Positions 9,571 to 18,759 of a stretch of 28,059 nt of DNA are shown here, in pieces. Position 1 is the first letter of the stretch; the number at the start of each line of letters is the position of its first letter. A program made the position numbers and the translations under genes. Source of the stretch: Chrysochromulina tobinii (Eukaryota > Haptophyta > Prymnesiales > Chrysochromulinaceae); contig JWZX01003023.1 of NCBI GenBank assembly GCA_001275005.1, positions 1-28,059 of the forward strand, given 5' to 3'. The notes below the pieces were generated by a model that saw only the letters and a list, made by a program, of their open reading frames with translations, was not told where the DNA came from and searched no databases.

Positions 9571-9784
9571 AGCTGAAAACCCGGCGCTCTGATGAACATG
9601 CATACATGCATCATGCTGCTGAAATTATTTGCTGCTGTCTGAGAAAACTTCTGATCGGGACGGCTCCGGCCTCCCGTAGAAGCTGAAAACCCGGCGCTCT
9701 GATGAACATGCAATCATGCTGCTGAAGTTATTTGCTGCTGTCTGAGGAAAACTTCTGATCGGGACGGCTCCGGCCTCCCGTAGA
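9571..9784. repeat. Tandem duplication, 110 bp and 104 bp units
   Basis: Two adjacent units begin AGCTGAAAACCCGGCG and end GGCCTCCCGTAGA. Copy 1 is 9571-9680 and copy 2 is 9681-9784. They differ by a short deletion in the CATACATGCAT stretch and a few single-base changes. The unit is non-coding as far as can be seen, and lies between the 3' end of the CNB gene and the promoter of the Ki-67-like gene. Confidence 0.9.
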
Positions 9785-9853
9785 TGTTGGCGGTGATAGG
9801 GTCTAGGTGGCCATGCGTGTTCAGCTGCAGCTGCTGTGAAGCCCTCATCACTC

Positions 9854-12838
9854 TCACGTCCCTCGCCTCGCGTTGGTCACGTGGCGAACGTCCTTGAGCC
9901 TACGCAGCCGCGATTTGATGTCGGGCACGAGCAGCATGCAAGCGGCGAACTGCTCGACGGGCAGCACGAGCAGCTTGGTGGCGGTGGCCGTGACGGCCGC
10001 CGCCATGCGCGTACTCCGGTCGATCATCGCCATCTCGCCGAAGACGGGTAGCCCGACACCGACCCCCTGATCGGCCGATCCCTTTCCGGCGGACTGCCCC
10101 TGCTCCGCCACAAGCGTCGCGAACACGGTGCCGTCGCGCTTGCGCATGCTGACCGAGCCATGAAAGAGGATGTACACCTTGTCGCCGGGCATGCCGTAAT
10201 CGAAAATCTTCACAGCGGCCTCGTGCTCCTCGAGTGTGAAGAGCGGCACGATCGCCTTGAGCGTCTTGTTGGGCAACCCGCGGAAGAGCGACATGCATGC
10301 AAGCTCGCCCTCCACGAAGGCGTCGAAGACCTGCCCTCATATGGCAAAGGCGATCAGATGGCGATCAGATGGCGGCCCAGATCGCGGCCCAGGATGGCAC
10401 TCCGAAGGTACTCCGAAGGGCACTCCCGATGGCATGCTGGTGTGCTCAGCACGGCGCTCGAGACGAAGCACCAAAAAAGGCAGTCGTGCTCGAGAGGGCG
10501 TTCACACTACGTTCACACCTTTTGGGCGACCTTGACTGCGTTCTGTTCGCTCATGTTGAGCCCTTCCGCATTGGCCGTTGAGAACTTGATGAGTTCGATG
10601 TTCTCGAGGGCTTCGAGCGTCGAGGCCCGCGCTTGGCCAAAGAGCGCCTCCATCCCAAGCAGCACGTAGCCGCGCCCACCGGAAGGGCCACTGTTCCGGA
10701 CGTCGTGCACCACCGGATCAGGCTTGCCCACGACGCTCTCGAGGACGCTGCCGCGCGTGAGCACGTAAAAGGCGTGCGAGGGCGCCCCCTCGCGGTAGAT
10801 CACATCATACCTGTGATTAAGAAGCCATCAGAGGCCCTCAGGGTCACTCAAGAGGCACTCGGAATCCATCAGAGGCCCTCAGAGCGCGCCAAAGCATGGG
10901 GTGGCAGAGCGGGTCGTTACCGCTGCTGCCGTCGGCGCTTGCCCGCGGACGCCATCATGGAGAGCTGCATCTCGCCCAGATCTGCGAAGAGCTCGCTCTG
11001 CTTGAGCGCCTCAGCCGCCTTACGAATCTCGACCGCTACGCGTGCGAGCTTCGCCAAGTCCTTGAGGGTGGCCCCACCCGTGCCCCCATACTTGGCGTTC
11101 TGTGCCGCGAGCCGCATGGCCTCTGGCAGCAGGCGGCGCACCTTGGCACGCAACTGACGCAGCCGGCGCGCTTCCTTCTGCGCCGGCGTAGCGATCACGT
11201 CGACCTCGGAGACGCCTGCCCTCTCCGCCTCGGCCGTCGCCATCGCCATCGCCCTCGCCGCCGCGGACGACTTTTGATCCGCCGTCCTCGCGTCTCCAAT
11301 GGCCCCAAGGAATGAGGCACCCGGGACGACGTCAGTGGCTCCAGATGCGCTGGAGGAACGGCCACTCAAGGTGTGAACGTTCACACCGCTGAAGGCCACC
11401 GCCGCCGCCGCCGCCGGCACCACCGCCGTAGCTCGCGGTTTTGACTCTGCCGGCGCCGCTGAGAGAGTGCCCGACGTCACCTGCACGCCGGCTGGATGAA
11501 ACCGACTGAAGGCCGCTGCGGGATGGATAGAGGGGCGACCAGCCCCCCCCGAGGACGGGCGAGGCGTGTCCATCGGGCGCAGCGTAAAGCGCGGCGGCGA
11601 GGTGCGCCCCGAAGAGGATGCCAGATGATGGGAGTCATCACCTGATGATGAGGCACGCAATCAGAGGTGATCAGAGGTCATCAGAGGAGGATGCCAGATG
11701 GGCTCCCATCAGATGGGAGTCATCGCCTGATGATGAGGCACGCAATCAGAGGTCATCAGAGGTCATCAGAGGAGGATGCCAGATTGGCTCCCATCAGATG
11801 GGAATCAGCGGGCGATGCGGTGGACGCACGTGTGCACGGCGGCGACACACGCGCCGTCAAAGGCGGCGATGGCGAGCGTGCGCGTGCGCTACTGCCGGCA
11901 TGCGAACTGGCAGGCACGGTCGCACGCGCACTGGCAGGCACGGTCGCGTTCACGCTAACGGCCGAAGCAACGATTGCGGCAGGTGCCGCCATCGCCATCA
12001 CCGCCGCCAGAGCAGCAGCACCTGCTGCTGCTGGCGCGGCTGTGCTGGCCGCCGCTGCCGTCGCTGCCGCCGGCCCGCCGGCCACACGCACACGGGTGAG
12101 GCCGCTGGAGGTGGCCGGACGAGGAGAGGTTGCTGGAGGTGGCGGACGGGTGAGGCCGAAGGAGGTGGACGGACGGTTCGTCAATGTCACGCCCATCAAG
12201 AGCTGTTTTACTGCCGCGTGCTGCGCGGCGGCGGCGACGGCGGACAGGCCTGGAGCGGACGGAGGCCGCGCCGTGCTCGAGAGGGCTTCGGCGGCGGCGG
12301 TGGCGGCGGCAGATTCGGTGGCGATCACACGCAGGGATGGCAGCACCCTTGCGGGGTTGTCTGGCATGAGCGACGACATGAACGCCCCCGTATGGGCACG
12401 ATTGAATGCGCGCTTCATTTTCAGCGATGTGATGGGTGGCTTACGCGCATACTTGAGCACGTCACGCTTCAGTGGGTGCAGGTGGTAGATGCTGGCGACC
12501 ACGTCGTGCCGTCGTTTGTCAAAGGCCTGCTCGGCGGCTGCCTTGCGAGCCTTGTAAGCCTCCTCGGCCGCAAGCGTGTAGATTTCCACTTCATTGTCCT
12601 CTCTTTTTGACATCGAGTGGGCCGCCGAGCGCAGCCGCAACACCGCGCCGCTGAGTGCCATCTTCTCCACGATGGGGTTCTGGGCCATGACTGTGCCTTC
12701 TCTCGGCGTGAGTGTGCCCACCCACGACTGATAGATGGGAGTCGGCGCCGGAGAGAGACCCTGCTGCTTCGCGCGAGCACGCGCGTAGGCGTCGCCAGTC
12801 GTGGACGTAGGCGAGCCAGGGCGAGGCGACGTGTCCAT
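9854..12838 (-). CDS. Protein with two cyclic-nucleotide-binding-like (CNB) domains, at least four exons
   Basis: The ATG at 12838 starts a long, poorly conserved Ala/Ser/Pro-rich exon (to about 11815). Then follow exons at about 11630-10921, 10810-10519 and 10330-9854. The last two introns are clean GT-AG (10811-10920, 110 bases; 10331-10518, 188 bases), and joining them restores the CNB core YDVIYREGAPSHAFYVLTRGSV and then VFDAFVEGELACMSLFRGLP. The first CNB has a GMEALF...RASTL cassette. The second has GDKVYILFHGSV and FGEMAMID...TRMAAAV, retaining the Glu and Arg that bind the cyclic nucleotide in PKA/CRP-type domains. The product is about 830 residues. No kinase or channel domain is visible, so it is a regulatory or scaffold protein resembling PKA regulatory subunits only in the CNB domains. 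The first intron, in the 11611-11815 repeats, is not resolved; two adjacent genes are the alternative. Confidence 0.75.
10825..10882. repeat. Duplicated CCATCAGAGGCCCTCAG word inside a CNB-gene intron
   Basis: The same 17 bases occur at 10825-10841 and 10866-10882 inside the 110-base intron. On the sense (minus) strand they read CTGAGGGCCTCTGATGG. The CCTCTGATG core recurs in other introns of the window. Confidence 0.85.
11370..11387. repeat. Perfect 18-base palindrome within the CNB-gene coding sequence
   Basis: GGTGTGAACGTTCACACC is self-complementary throughout. It encodes GVNVHT in the second exon. Its half, GGTGTGAACG, also forms the 5' splice site of the intron at 10331-10518. Confidence 0.8.
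11611..11815. repeat. About 2.5 copies of a 73-85 base repeat covering an exon-intron junction
   Basis: Copies start with AGGATGCC at 11615, 11688 and 11773. Each contains ATCAGATGGGA or a shortened form, and CATCAGAGG words. On the sense strand each unit ends in GCCTCATCATCAG, a good 3' splice site. The reading frame of the upstream exon runs into this array and stops at 11756; that of the downstream exon emerges from it, so an intron must lie within. Confidence 0.8.
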
Positions 12839-13165
12839 CGCGCGCGCGCCGCCGCCCGCCGAGCCCTCACGCGCACGAACAGCTGCGTTGCGGAATTTGA
12901 GCAGCAGACACGAATTTTGAAACGGATTTCGCACTTAAATTTCGCGCCGCAGTGGCTTCGCACACCGCTGTCTTTCGCCGTGGTGCGTCGTCGGTCGGGG
13001 CCAGAGCGGGAAAAACGAAGGGAGCTCTCGGATTGCCTCGAGCGAAACACCTGGTTTCATCAACCAATTGTCATCAACGCCAGGCACGACGACACACACG
13101 AAACAACTTTTCGTGACAGTGCCCAATGTGCAATGGCAAGTGCCCTCCGTCCTCAGCCAACCAGT
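12839..13165. other. Intergenic: upstream of the CNB gene, downstream of the NnrU-like gene
   Basis: 327 bases without a recognisable gene. A CACTTAAATTT tract near 12931-12942 gives a TATA-like AAATTTAAG on the minus strand about 100 bases before the CNB ATG. Nothing else stands out. Confidence 0.5.
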
Positions 13166-14074
13166 CTACCGGCGCCCTCTGCCGAGCGCCCAACGCGCCG
13201 CGACGAGCGTTGCGATCGCTGCATTCTCGGCCTTGAGCTCGTCGAATAGCGCGCGCGCCGAGCCGAGCGCGCCCTCCGCGTGAGCACCGCTCGCCATCGC
13301 CACGAAGGGCAGATGCGAGGTGACGCGCTCCTCCTCGGCCGTCAGCGTGCCCCCAAGCTGGCGCCGATGACGGAAGTCAATGTGGGCGCCGCCCAACAGA
13401 GCCATTAGGGCCGGGCCGCACAGCCACACTGCCTGCGGCACCGAGGGCACCGCGAGCGCGGCACCTAGGCCGACGAACGCGAGCGACCAGAGCAGCGGAT
13501 GACGCGAGACGCGATGCAGGCCGTGCAGGCCATCGGGGTTCGTCACCTCCTTGTTCGCCTCCCCTCTAAAATCCATAGGGCAACGGACGACCCACTGACG
13601 CGTGGGCTTTGGATCGGTCCGTGTCGCCGGCAGGACGGCCTCGGAGGGCGCGAACGGCGTCTGCACGCGAGGCAGCGTCTGCGAGAGGCCCGCCAAGCCG
13701 AGCGCCTGCAACACGAAGGATGCCCCGATCGCCAGTGCCGAGACCGGCCGCAGCGGCAGCGCCGAGTGCAGGCGATAAAAGTAGCCGAAACCGAGGGACA
13801 CGCACGCCACAGTCGAGACGCCGTTGTACAGCATATGGTAGCGCTCCTCGTCACCGAGGTAGTCGATCAGGCTCGAGCGATTGTGGGAGAGGATCACATT
13901 CTCTCCGATGAAAAAGGACCACGGCAACACCGCCCAGCGCAACACGGATGGAGCTGTCACCGCATCGGCAGCCGCCACATTGCCAGCCGCAGCAGCGCAA
14001 AATGCACGGCGACGCGTCGGTGGCGCGCCGTTCAGCGAGCGAGCGAGCAAACACGAGAACGAGCGACGGAGCAT
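13166..14074 (-). CDS. NnrU / Z-ISO-like integral membrane protein
   Basis: A complete intronless gene of 302 residues with ATG at 14074. The N-terminus (MLRRSFSCLLARSLNG..RRRAFCAAAA) is Arg/Ser-rich without acidic residues, like a mitochondrial presequence with an Arg-based cleavage site. The rest has about six hydrophobic segments with the NnrU-family signatures FFIGENVILSHNRSSL near residue 55, HGLHRVSRHPLLWSLAFVGLG near 185, and an HIDFRHRRQLG segment. NnrU proteins are tied to nitric-oxide metabolism in bacteria, and the plant relative Z-ISO is a heme-dependent zeta-carotene isomerase; His residues in these motifs could bind heme. The presequence argues against a plastid carotenoid role, so the exact reaction is open. 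The start lies 139 bases from the divergent MND1 start, so the two genes may share a promoter. Confidence 0.85.
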   Translation of the reverse strand: MLRRSFSCLLARSLNGAPPTRRRAFCAAAAGNVAAADAVTAPSVLRWAVLPWSFFIGENVILSHNRSSLIDYLGDEERYHMLYNGVSTVACVSLGFGYFYRLHSALPLRPVSALAIGASFVLQALGLAGLSQTLPRVQTPFAPSEAVLPATRTDPKPTRQWVVRCPMDFRGEANKEVTNPDGLHGLHRVSRHPLLWSLAFVGLGAALAVPSVPQAVWLCGPALMALLGGAHIDFRHRRQLGGTLTAEEERVTSHLPFVAMASGAHAEGALGSARALFDELKAENAAIATLVAARWALGRGRR

Positions 14075-14213
14075 CGTTGAAGGTTCGCGTGGCCGCCCGA
14101 AGTTCGCAGACCGTGATCATCGACCCATTCAAGAACTTGCAAGTCATCTTTTACGAAACAAACGCACTCCCGCGGCGCGCGCGCGCACAGCACCGGGTAC
14201 TTGTGCGAGCGCG
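14075..14213. promoter_or_regulatory. Shared divergent promoter region, NnrU-like gene / MND1
   Basis: Only 139 bases separate the two divergent ATG codons, so both core promoters and 5' leaders must fit here or overlap the neighbouring coding sequence. No TATA box is evident. Confidence 0.5.
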
Positions 14214-15036
14214 ATGGGCAAGGGCGTGAGCGCCGCCGAGAAGCGGCAGAAGATGATCGACATGTTCCAGGCGGAGAGCGCCGTATTCACCAAGAAGGAG
14301 GTGGAGAAGCTCGCGCCCAGGACGGGCATCGTCTCCGGCGCCGTCGAGGCGGTACTCCGAGAGCTCATCAATGATGACATCGTGCATGAGGGCAAGCTGA
14401 GCGGCACGCTCTTCTACTGGTCATTCCCCGGGTGGGTGGTGCCGCGTGCGCCCCGCTTCCATGCAGCGCAGCCGCGCGAGTCTCACAGTGGTGCCGCACG
14501 TATGCTCTCTCTCTCTCTCTCTCTGCAGCGAGGTGGCGATGAAGAAGCGCGCCGAGCTGGCCTCGTTCCAGGCCAAGGCCGGGCAGCTGGAACAGCAGGC
14601 ACGCTCGCGCTTCGTGCACCCACGGCGCCCGCTGTGTCCTGTTCCCCAGCGAGCGTCCGCGTTGCTGAGTCCGCTCGTCCTTTGGGTTTCACGCGGCGCG
14701 ATGCCACAGGCAAAGAGCCTCCTAGCACAGATCGAGCAGATGCGGAAGGCGGCGGGCCAAAGCGCGAGCGAGGCGGCCGAGCTCAACGAGCAAGAGGGGC
14801 TGCTCACCTCGATCATGGCGGCCGAGACCGAGGCGCGCGAGAACATCGAGAAGGAGAAGAAGAAGTCGGGTCAGAACATGCACGCGCGCAAGCGGGACCT
14901 CAAGGTGCTCAAGGAGGCGGCGAACCGGTGGACGGACAACCTTTTCATGATCAAGAGCAAGCTCGTCGAGTCCGGTGCTGACGTGAAGAACGTCGACGGC
15001 ATGCTCGGCACTGACCGCATCGACTACATCGAGTGA
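14214..15036 (+). CDS. MND1: Meiotic nuclear division protein 1 (MND1)
   Basis: Three exons: 14214-14431, 14529-14598 and 14710-15036, giving about 204 residues, the family's usual length. The N-terminal winged helix begins GVSAAEKRQKMIDMF, matching the human GLSAEEKRTRMMEIF, and ends LFYWSFP. A coiled coil follows. The C-terminus has the diagnostic EAANRWTDN segment. MND1 pairs with HOP2 and stimulates DMC1/RAD51 strand invasion in meiosis. Intron 1 (97 bases) is GT-AG with a CT-repeat tract before the acceptor and joins in phase to give FPG-EVAMKK. Intron 2 (111 bases) would use a GC donor; it is open in frame, so its removal is inferred from homology because its translation breaks the coiled coil. 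Presence of MND1 suggests a sexual cycle, although the sequence does not show expression. Confidence 0.93.
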
Positions 15037-15206
15037 ACGAACCGACCGGAAAGGACCTAGAAAGGACCGACCGCAGCAGCTAAAACACGGATGGAGCGGC
15101 TCTGCCGGCTCGCGCTGCCGCTCCGACCCTCTGCGCGACAAGACGTGGAACCATACAAGGATGACTGGATGTTTAGATGGAAAAAGAATCGATCACAGCC
15201 GTGTTT

Positions 15207-15803
15207 TTAAGTCACGCAGTCACTGGGAGCTACCGCTCTTCCCTTGTCCGTGATCAGTCCAGCGGCCCGCAAACGGGCCGAGGACAGAGCAGTATCGGGA
15301 GCGGGCCCCTTCGGGTCCGCGTACGATTCGACGCGGCACAAGGCGACATCATGCTCGCCAGCGTCCAGGAGCTCACCGACTTGGCGCAGTCGCAGGTAGG
15401 CGGCGCAGCCTGGCAGCAGCTGCTCGACAGTGCTGTCCTCTCGAGGTGGGGTAGCTCCTTCCAACCAAGCAAAGCCCGCAGCGGCACACGCAGCCGCCTT
15501 GTCGACGTCGGCTCCGCTCTGGCCGCCGAGAGTATGGGTCAAGACCGCGTGAGGCTCGCAGAGCAGTTGCAGGATGCCCGTCCGGTCGCGCTTGAAGTTG
15601 GCGTGTGAGAGTGTCTTGCGAAACAGCGAGATTGCCCAAAGACGCGGTGAAACGCCCACGGGCGTCGCGTACGTGAGTATGTTCATGTTGGTGCGCCCGT
15701 CCGTGTTGAGCGTGGCGAGCGAGTAGACTGGCACGTTGATGGGCGGCGGCGCTTCCAGCGGCGCGAGGAGGGCAGCGACGAGTGGGAGCAACACTGTGTT
15801 CAT
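15207..15803 (-). CDS. Flavin-reductase-like / FMN-binding split-barrel protein
   Basis: A complete intronless gene of 198 residues with ATG at 15803. Residues 1-18 are a hydrophobic signal-like segment (MNTVLLPLVAALLAPLEA), so the protein enters the secretory pathway or, in a complex-plastid alga, possibly the plastid. The body resembles FMN-binding split barrels: VYSLATLNTDGRTNMNILTYATPVGVSP near residues 26-53, a LWAISL strand, and a later ALCRVESY strand. Such proteins bind FMN and either reduce flavin or act as uncharacterised oxidoreductases; the substrate here is unknown. It is divergent from the TylF-like methyltransferase, with about 150 bases between start codons. The domain call is moderately sure, the reaction is not. 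Confidence 0.7.
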   Translation of the reverse strand: MNTVLLPLVAALLAPLEAPPPINVPVYSLATLNTDGRTNMNILTYATPVGVSPRLWAISLFRKTLSHANFKRDRTGILQLLCEPHAVLTHTLGGQSGADVDKAAACAAAGFAWLEGATPPREDSTVEQLLPGCAAYLRLRQVGELLDAGEHDVALCRVESYADPKGPAPDTALSSARLRAAGLITDKGRAVAPSDCVT

Positions 15804-15952
15804 CTTTCCGGCGGGACTCTTTGTCTACCATGGTATGTGTAGCCGAAAACTAGCCGTAAAGGCGCCGAGGCAAGCGGACGCTGCAAAACCTCCTTCCTTC
15901 TCAAGTGCCTTTCGCTCCGCTTTCGGCTTTTGCCGAAACTCTCCCTCGTGCA
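15804..15952. promoter_or_regulatory. Divergent promoter region, flavin-reductase-like gene / methyltransferase
   Basis: 149 bases separate the two opposite ATG codons. The methyltransferase frame is open upstream to 15905 but only from a GTG, so this stretch is best read as 5' leader and promoter. Confidence 0.4.
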
Positions 15953-17020
15953 ATGCCGAGCGCTGAGGAGTCAGAGGATGGCTGTCGTGTGGAGAGGACA
16001 CAAACTGGCGCAGACCAGAAGCAGTTCGCTGCCATCACGTCCATGGTCCTATACATGGGTGGGGCGACATGGATCAAGCCGACCGAAGCCGCCCAACTCC
16101 TCCTCCACAGCGGTGATGTCTACCAATTCGGCGTGGCGTCGGGCAGCACCCTCGCCAAGGTGCTGTCGAAATCTTTCGAGCCGGTCAAGCCAAAGCTCTG
16201 GGGCTTTGACTCCTTCGAGGGCATGCCGGCGGAGGCGGATAATGTGACCACGGCATGGAAGGTAGGTGAGTTCAAGCAGGCCGACCCAGAAAAACTCATG
16301 GAGCGACTCAGTGCACACATTGCAAGGATGGGACTGCAAATGGGCTTTGTGCGCGGCTTTTATTCCCAGAGTCTCACCGCCGACCTTGCTTGCCGGCGCA
16401 GCATGCGAGCCGCGGCGTACCTGGACATTGACTGCGACATTTACACCGGCGCCACCCAAGCGCTGGAATGGGCCTTCACCAGCCAGGTCGTGCAGGTGGG
16501 CACGGTGATCGGCTATGACGACTGGTGGGTGATGCCATGCAGCGGCTCGGATCCGGACGTTTGGAAGTTTGGCGAGGCGAAGGCACATCTTCAGATCGCG
16601 AACCAGTTTGGAGTGCGCTTCGAGTGCTTAGCAGGACCTTGCACAACCCGCGCGGGCGACTTTTGTGCTGGGATCCCACCAGAGAGCTGCTGGCGCCCCT
16701 ACTTCATCGTGCGCGAGATCGGGAGCGCGCACCCTGCGCACGGCTTCACGCTCTCAACCGCCGATGCTGGGCGCTTCATGCGCGAGCAAATGGGGAATCC
16801 GAATTCGCTGTGCGCGAACGCACATAAGAAGAACCCCCTTTGGAGTAGGGTGGGCGATCAGGTTGCCGGGGCTCACGTGGCCACTGCTAGCGCGAGGCCG
16901 CTGTCGACGAAGGCAGGGGCGGGCGCAGCCGCTCTGCCGCCAACGCCACAGCCGCTGACGCCCTCCCATGTTAGCAAGCTAGCTAAGCTAGCTAAGCGGC
17001 AGCAGTCGTCGACGGCCTGA
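15953..17020 (+). CDS. TylF-type class I SAM-dependent methyltransferase
   Basis: Intronless, 355 residues from the ATG at 15953. The SAM-binding motif is DVYQFGVASGSTLAKVL near residue 55, followed by LWGFDSFEGMP, the acidic metal/substrate region YLDIDCDIYTGATQAL near residue 160, and GTVIGYDDWW. This order and wording match the macrocin O-methyltransferase (TylF/MycF) family, Mg-dependent O-methyltransferases of sugars and related small molecules. No signal peptide is evident. The C-terminal 60 residues are Ala/Pro/Lys-rich and end in KLAKLAKRQQ, encoded by repeated AGCTAGCTA words; this tail is outside the family core and may be disordered. The acceptor is unknown. The amine oxidase gene follows on the same strand. 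Confidence 0.8.
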   Translation: MPSAEESEDGCRVERTQTGADQKQFAAITSMVLYMGGATWIKPTEAAQLLLHSGDVYQFGVASGSTLAKVLSKSFEPVKPKLWGFDSFEGMPAEADNVTTAWKVGEFKQADPEKLMERLSAHIARMGLQMGFVRGFYSQSLTADLACRRSMRAAAYLDIDCDIYTGATQALEWAFTSQVVQVGTVIGYDDWWVMPCSGSDPDVWKFGEAKAHLQIANQFGVRFECLAGPCTTRAGDFCAGIPPESCWRPYFIVREIGSAHPAHGFTLSTADAGRFMREQMGNPNSLCANAHKKNPLWSRVGDQVAGAHVATASARPLSTKAGAGAAALPPTPQPLTPSHVSKLAKLAKRQQSSTA

Positions 17021-17298
17021 CTGTGGTCGGTGGACCATCGTCCGGTCTGAGTGTGTCCTCTCGCTCGGTGCCTTGTAGCATAGCCCGTGTGGGAACCCTT
17101 CGCTTATTTTGGCGCAGACCCTTCTTCACAGCCAAAAGTTATAATTCACAGCCAACACGGCAAGCAGGGCCGCGCTCTGCACGAGCCGCGCTCGGGCTCC
17201 TCTCTCGCGGCTCCTCTCCGCCTTCTCACGAGCGCTGTCAACTACTCGCTTGCTGAGCTCAAGGAAGGCGAGTACACGGCAACTTCACGGCCTCCGAG

Positions 17299-18759
17299 AT
17301 GCAGGAAGTCGACGTCATCGTCATAGGTGCGGGCCTTGCGGGATTAGCCGCCGCGCGACGCCTGGCTGTGCATAGCCGGGTCCTTGTGCTCGAGGCGTCC
17401 AATCAATTGGGCGGCCGGGCCCACACCAATCGGGTGCACGGCGTTCCGCTGGAGCACGGCTGCGAATTCATCCACGGTGCGAATGCGATCACTCGACGAC
17501 TTTGTGAAGAGCTTGGCATCGAGACAGTGCCAGTGACACGATGGGAGAATTTGTGGTGGGCGTCTGCTGCTGGGCATGCGGCAAAGCGGCGGAGCAACCT
17601 GCCGGCAAGTGAGGCACACACGCTGGAAGCCGTCGAGACAGCAGTAGAGGCCGCGTTGGCAGATCCTCTCGCTAACGGCGATATGAGCTTGCGTGCGTGG
17701 TGCCTCGCGCATGCACGCCTCGATCCAGCGGGTCTCAGTGCTGCGGAGGTGCTCATCTCCCAGACGTGTTGCACATCGCTGGATGGTATGAGCGTGAGTG
17801 ACATGCAGCTCGATGAGCGGAACGGGTGCGACGAGCGCAACGAAGCACGGCTAGCCGGAGGCTACGCGGCCCTCGTTGCGGCTCTCGCAGACCCGAGTAC
17901 ACCGACGCCACGCGCTCTGCTCGAGGATGGCCCTGGGAAATTTCCGACGCCACCAGCCTCGGTCGGCTCGATGCGCATCCTCACAGGAGCCCAGGCCGTT
18001 AGGGTGGTATGGCAGCCGGACGATGGGTCACCGGACGATCGCTCGCATGGGCCACATGTGTGCGCTGTGAAAGTACTCGACGGGCGAACTTTCAGCTCCG
18101 CCGCCGTGGTCTGCGCCGTGCCTCTGCGTGTGGTTCAACAGTCCAGTATAAGCTTCAGCCCGCCGCTGCCCGCCGCCAAGAGAGCCGCCATCGATGCGTT
18201 CGTCGTCCATCCGGCCACCAAGGTTTTTGTCGCCTTTGACGCGCCGCAGTGGCCTCCCGATGCGACCTTTCTCGCGCATCCTGGCACGCTGTGCCGGCGG
18301 TTCTTCTCGCCCTTAGACGGCGGCACGGTCGCGGAGGCGTACGTGACCGTTGAGCGCGCGCGGCAGGTCGACGCCATGGACCTTCCAGATCTCACTGAGC
18401 TCGCCCTGAGCGAGCTCGCAAATCTCATCGGCCGAGATCGTGCCGAGCTCGCAGAGCATCACTGTTGGACGCACCGGATGAGCTGGGCCGCCGAGCCCCA
18501 CATTGGTGGAGGGTATGCCTCCGTGCGCCCGGGCGCTGCTGCCGACTGCCGCCAGGTGCTTGCGGCGCCCACAGGCCCACTCTTTTGGGCGGGCGAGGCG
18601 ACGGCCTATCACTCGAATCCGCAGACGGCGCACGGGGCGATAGAGAGTGGGCTCCGAGCGCGGCAAGGGAACTCGAGGGCGGGCCGTTCAACCGTTGTAC
18701 TTGACGACAAGGCCGGAACGGACCTCGGAGGCGAGGGGGGTCGCAAATTTAAGGTATAA
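17299..18759 (+). CDS. FAD-dependent amine oxidase (polyamine oxidase / MAO family)
   Basis: Intronless, 486 residues, ATG at 17299. The N-terminal dinucleotide-binding motif VIVIGAGLAGLAAARRL (residues 6-22) is followed by LEASNQLGGRAHTN, the second FAD signature of the family, and by EHGCEFIHGANA. Near the C-terminus FWAGEAT...NPQTAHGAIESGLRA closes the flavin site as in polyamine and monoamine oxidases. The family oxidises amines to aldehydes or smaller polyamines with release of hydrogen peroxide. There is no signal peptide or clear peroxisomal tripeptide, so a cytosolic location is likely. The substrate residues cannot be judged without a structure. The last 30 residues are Gly/Arg-rich and unconserved. 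An AT-rich TTATAATTC lies about 155 bases upstream. Confidence 0.88.
   Translation: MQEVDVIVIGAGLAGLAAARRLAVHSRVLVLEASNQLGGRAHTNRVHGVPLEHGCEFIHGANAITRRLCEELGIETVPVTRWENLWWASAAGHAAKRRSNLPASEAHTLEAVETAVEAALADPLANGDMSLRAWCLAHARLDPAGLSAAEVLISQTCCTSLDGMSVSDMQLDERNGCDERNEARLAGGYAALVAALADPSTPTPRALLEDGPGKFPTPPASVGSMRILTGAQAVRVVWQPDDGSPDDRSHGPHVCAVKVLDGRTFSSAAVVCAVPLRVVQQSSISFSPPLPAAKRAAIDAFVVHPATKVFVAFDAPQWPPDATFLAHPGTLCRRFFSPLDGGTVAEAYVTVERARQVDAMDLPDLTELALSELANLIGRDRAELAEHHCWTHRMSWAAEPHIGGGYASVRPGAAADCRQVLAAPTGPLFWAGEATAYHSNPQTAHGAIESGLRARQGNSRAGRSTVVLDDKAGTDLGGEGGRKFKV

Larger units (their letters stand above)
9328..9853. other. Intergenic: promoter side of the Ki-67-like gene and 3' flank of the CNB gene
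   Basis: No further gene is seen. The part from 9328 to 9471 is an open extension of the Ki-67-like frame without ATG and is probably 5' untranslated sequence. It is followed by an AT-rich TATA-like tract near 9521-9552, and then by a 110/104-base tandem duplication at 9571-9784. Confidence 0.6.

Noticed and set aside
13881-14213. In-frame upstream extension of the MND1 frame
   Set aside because: MND1 homology starts at MGKGVSAAEK at 14214; the upstream part is antisense to the NnrU-like gene and only a chance open frame.
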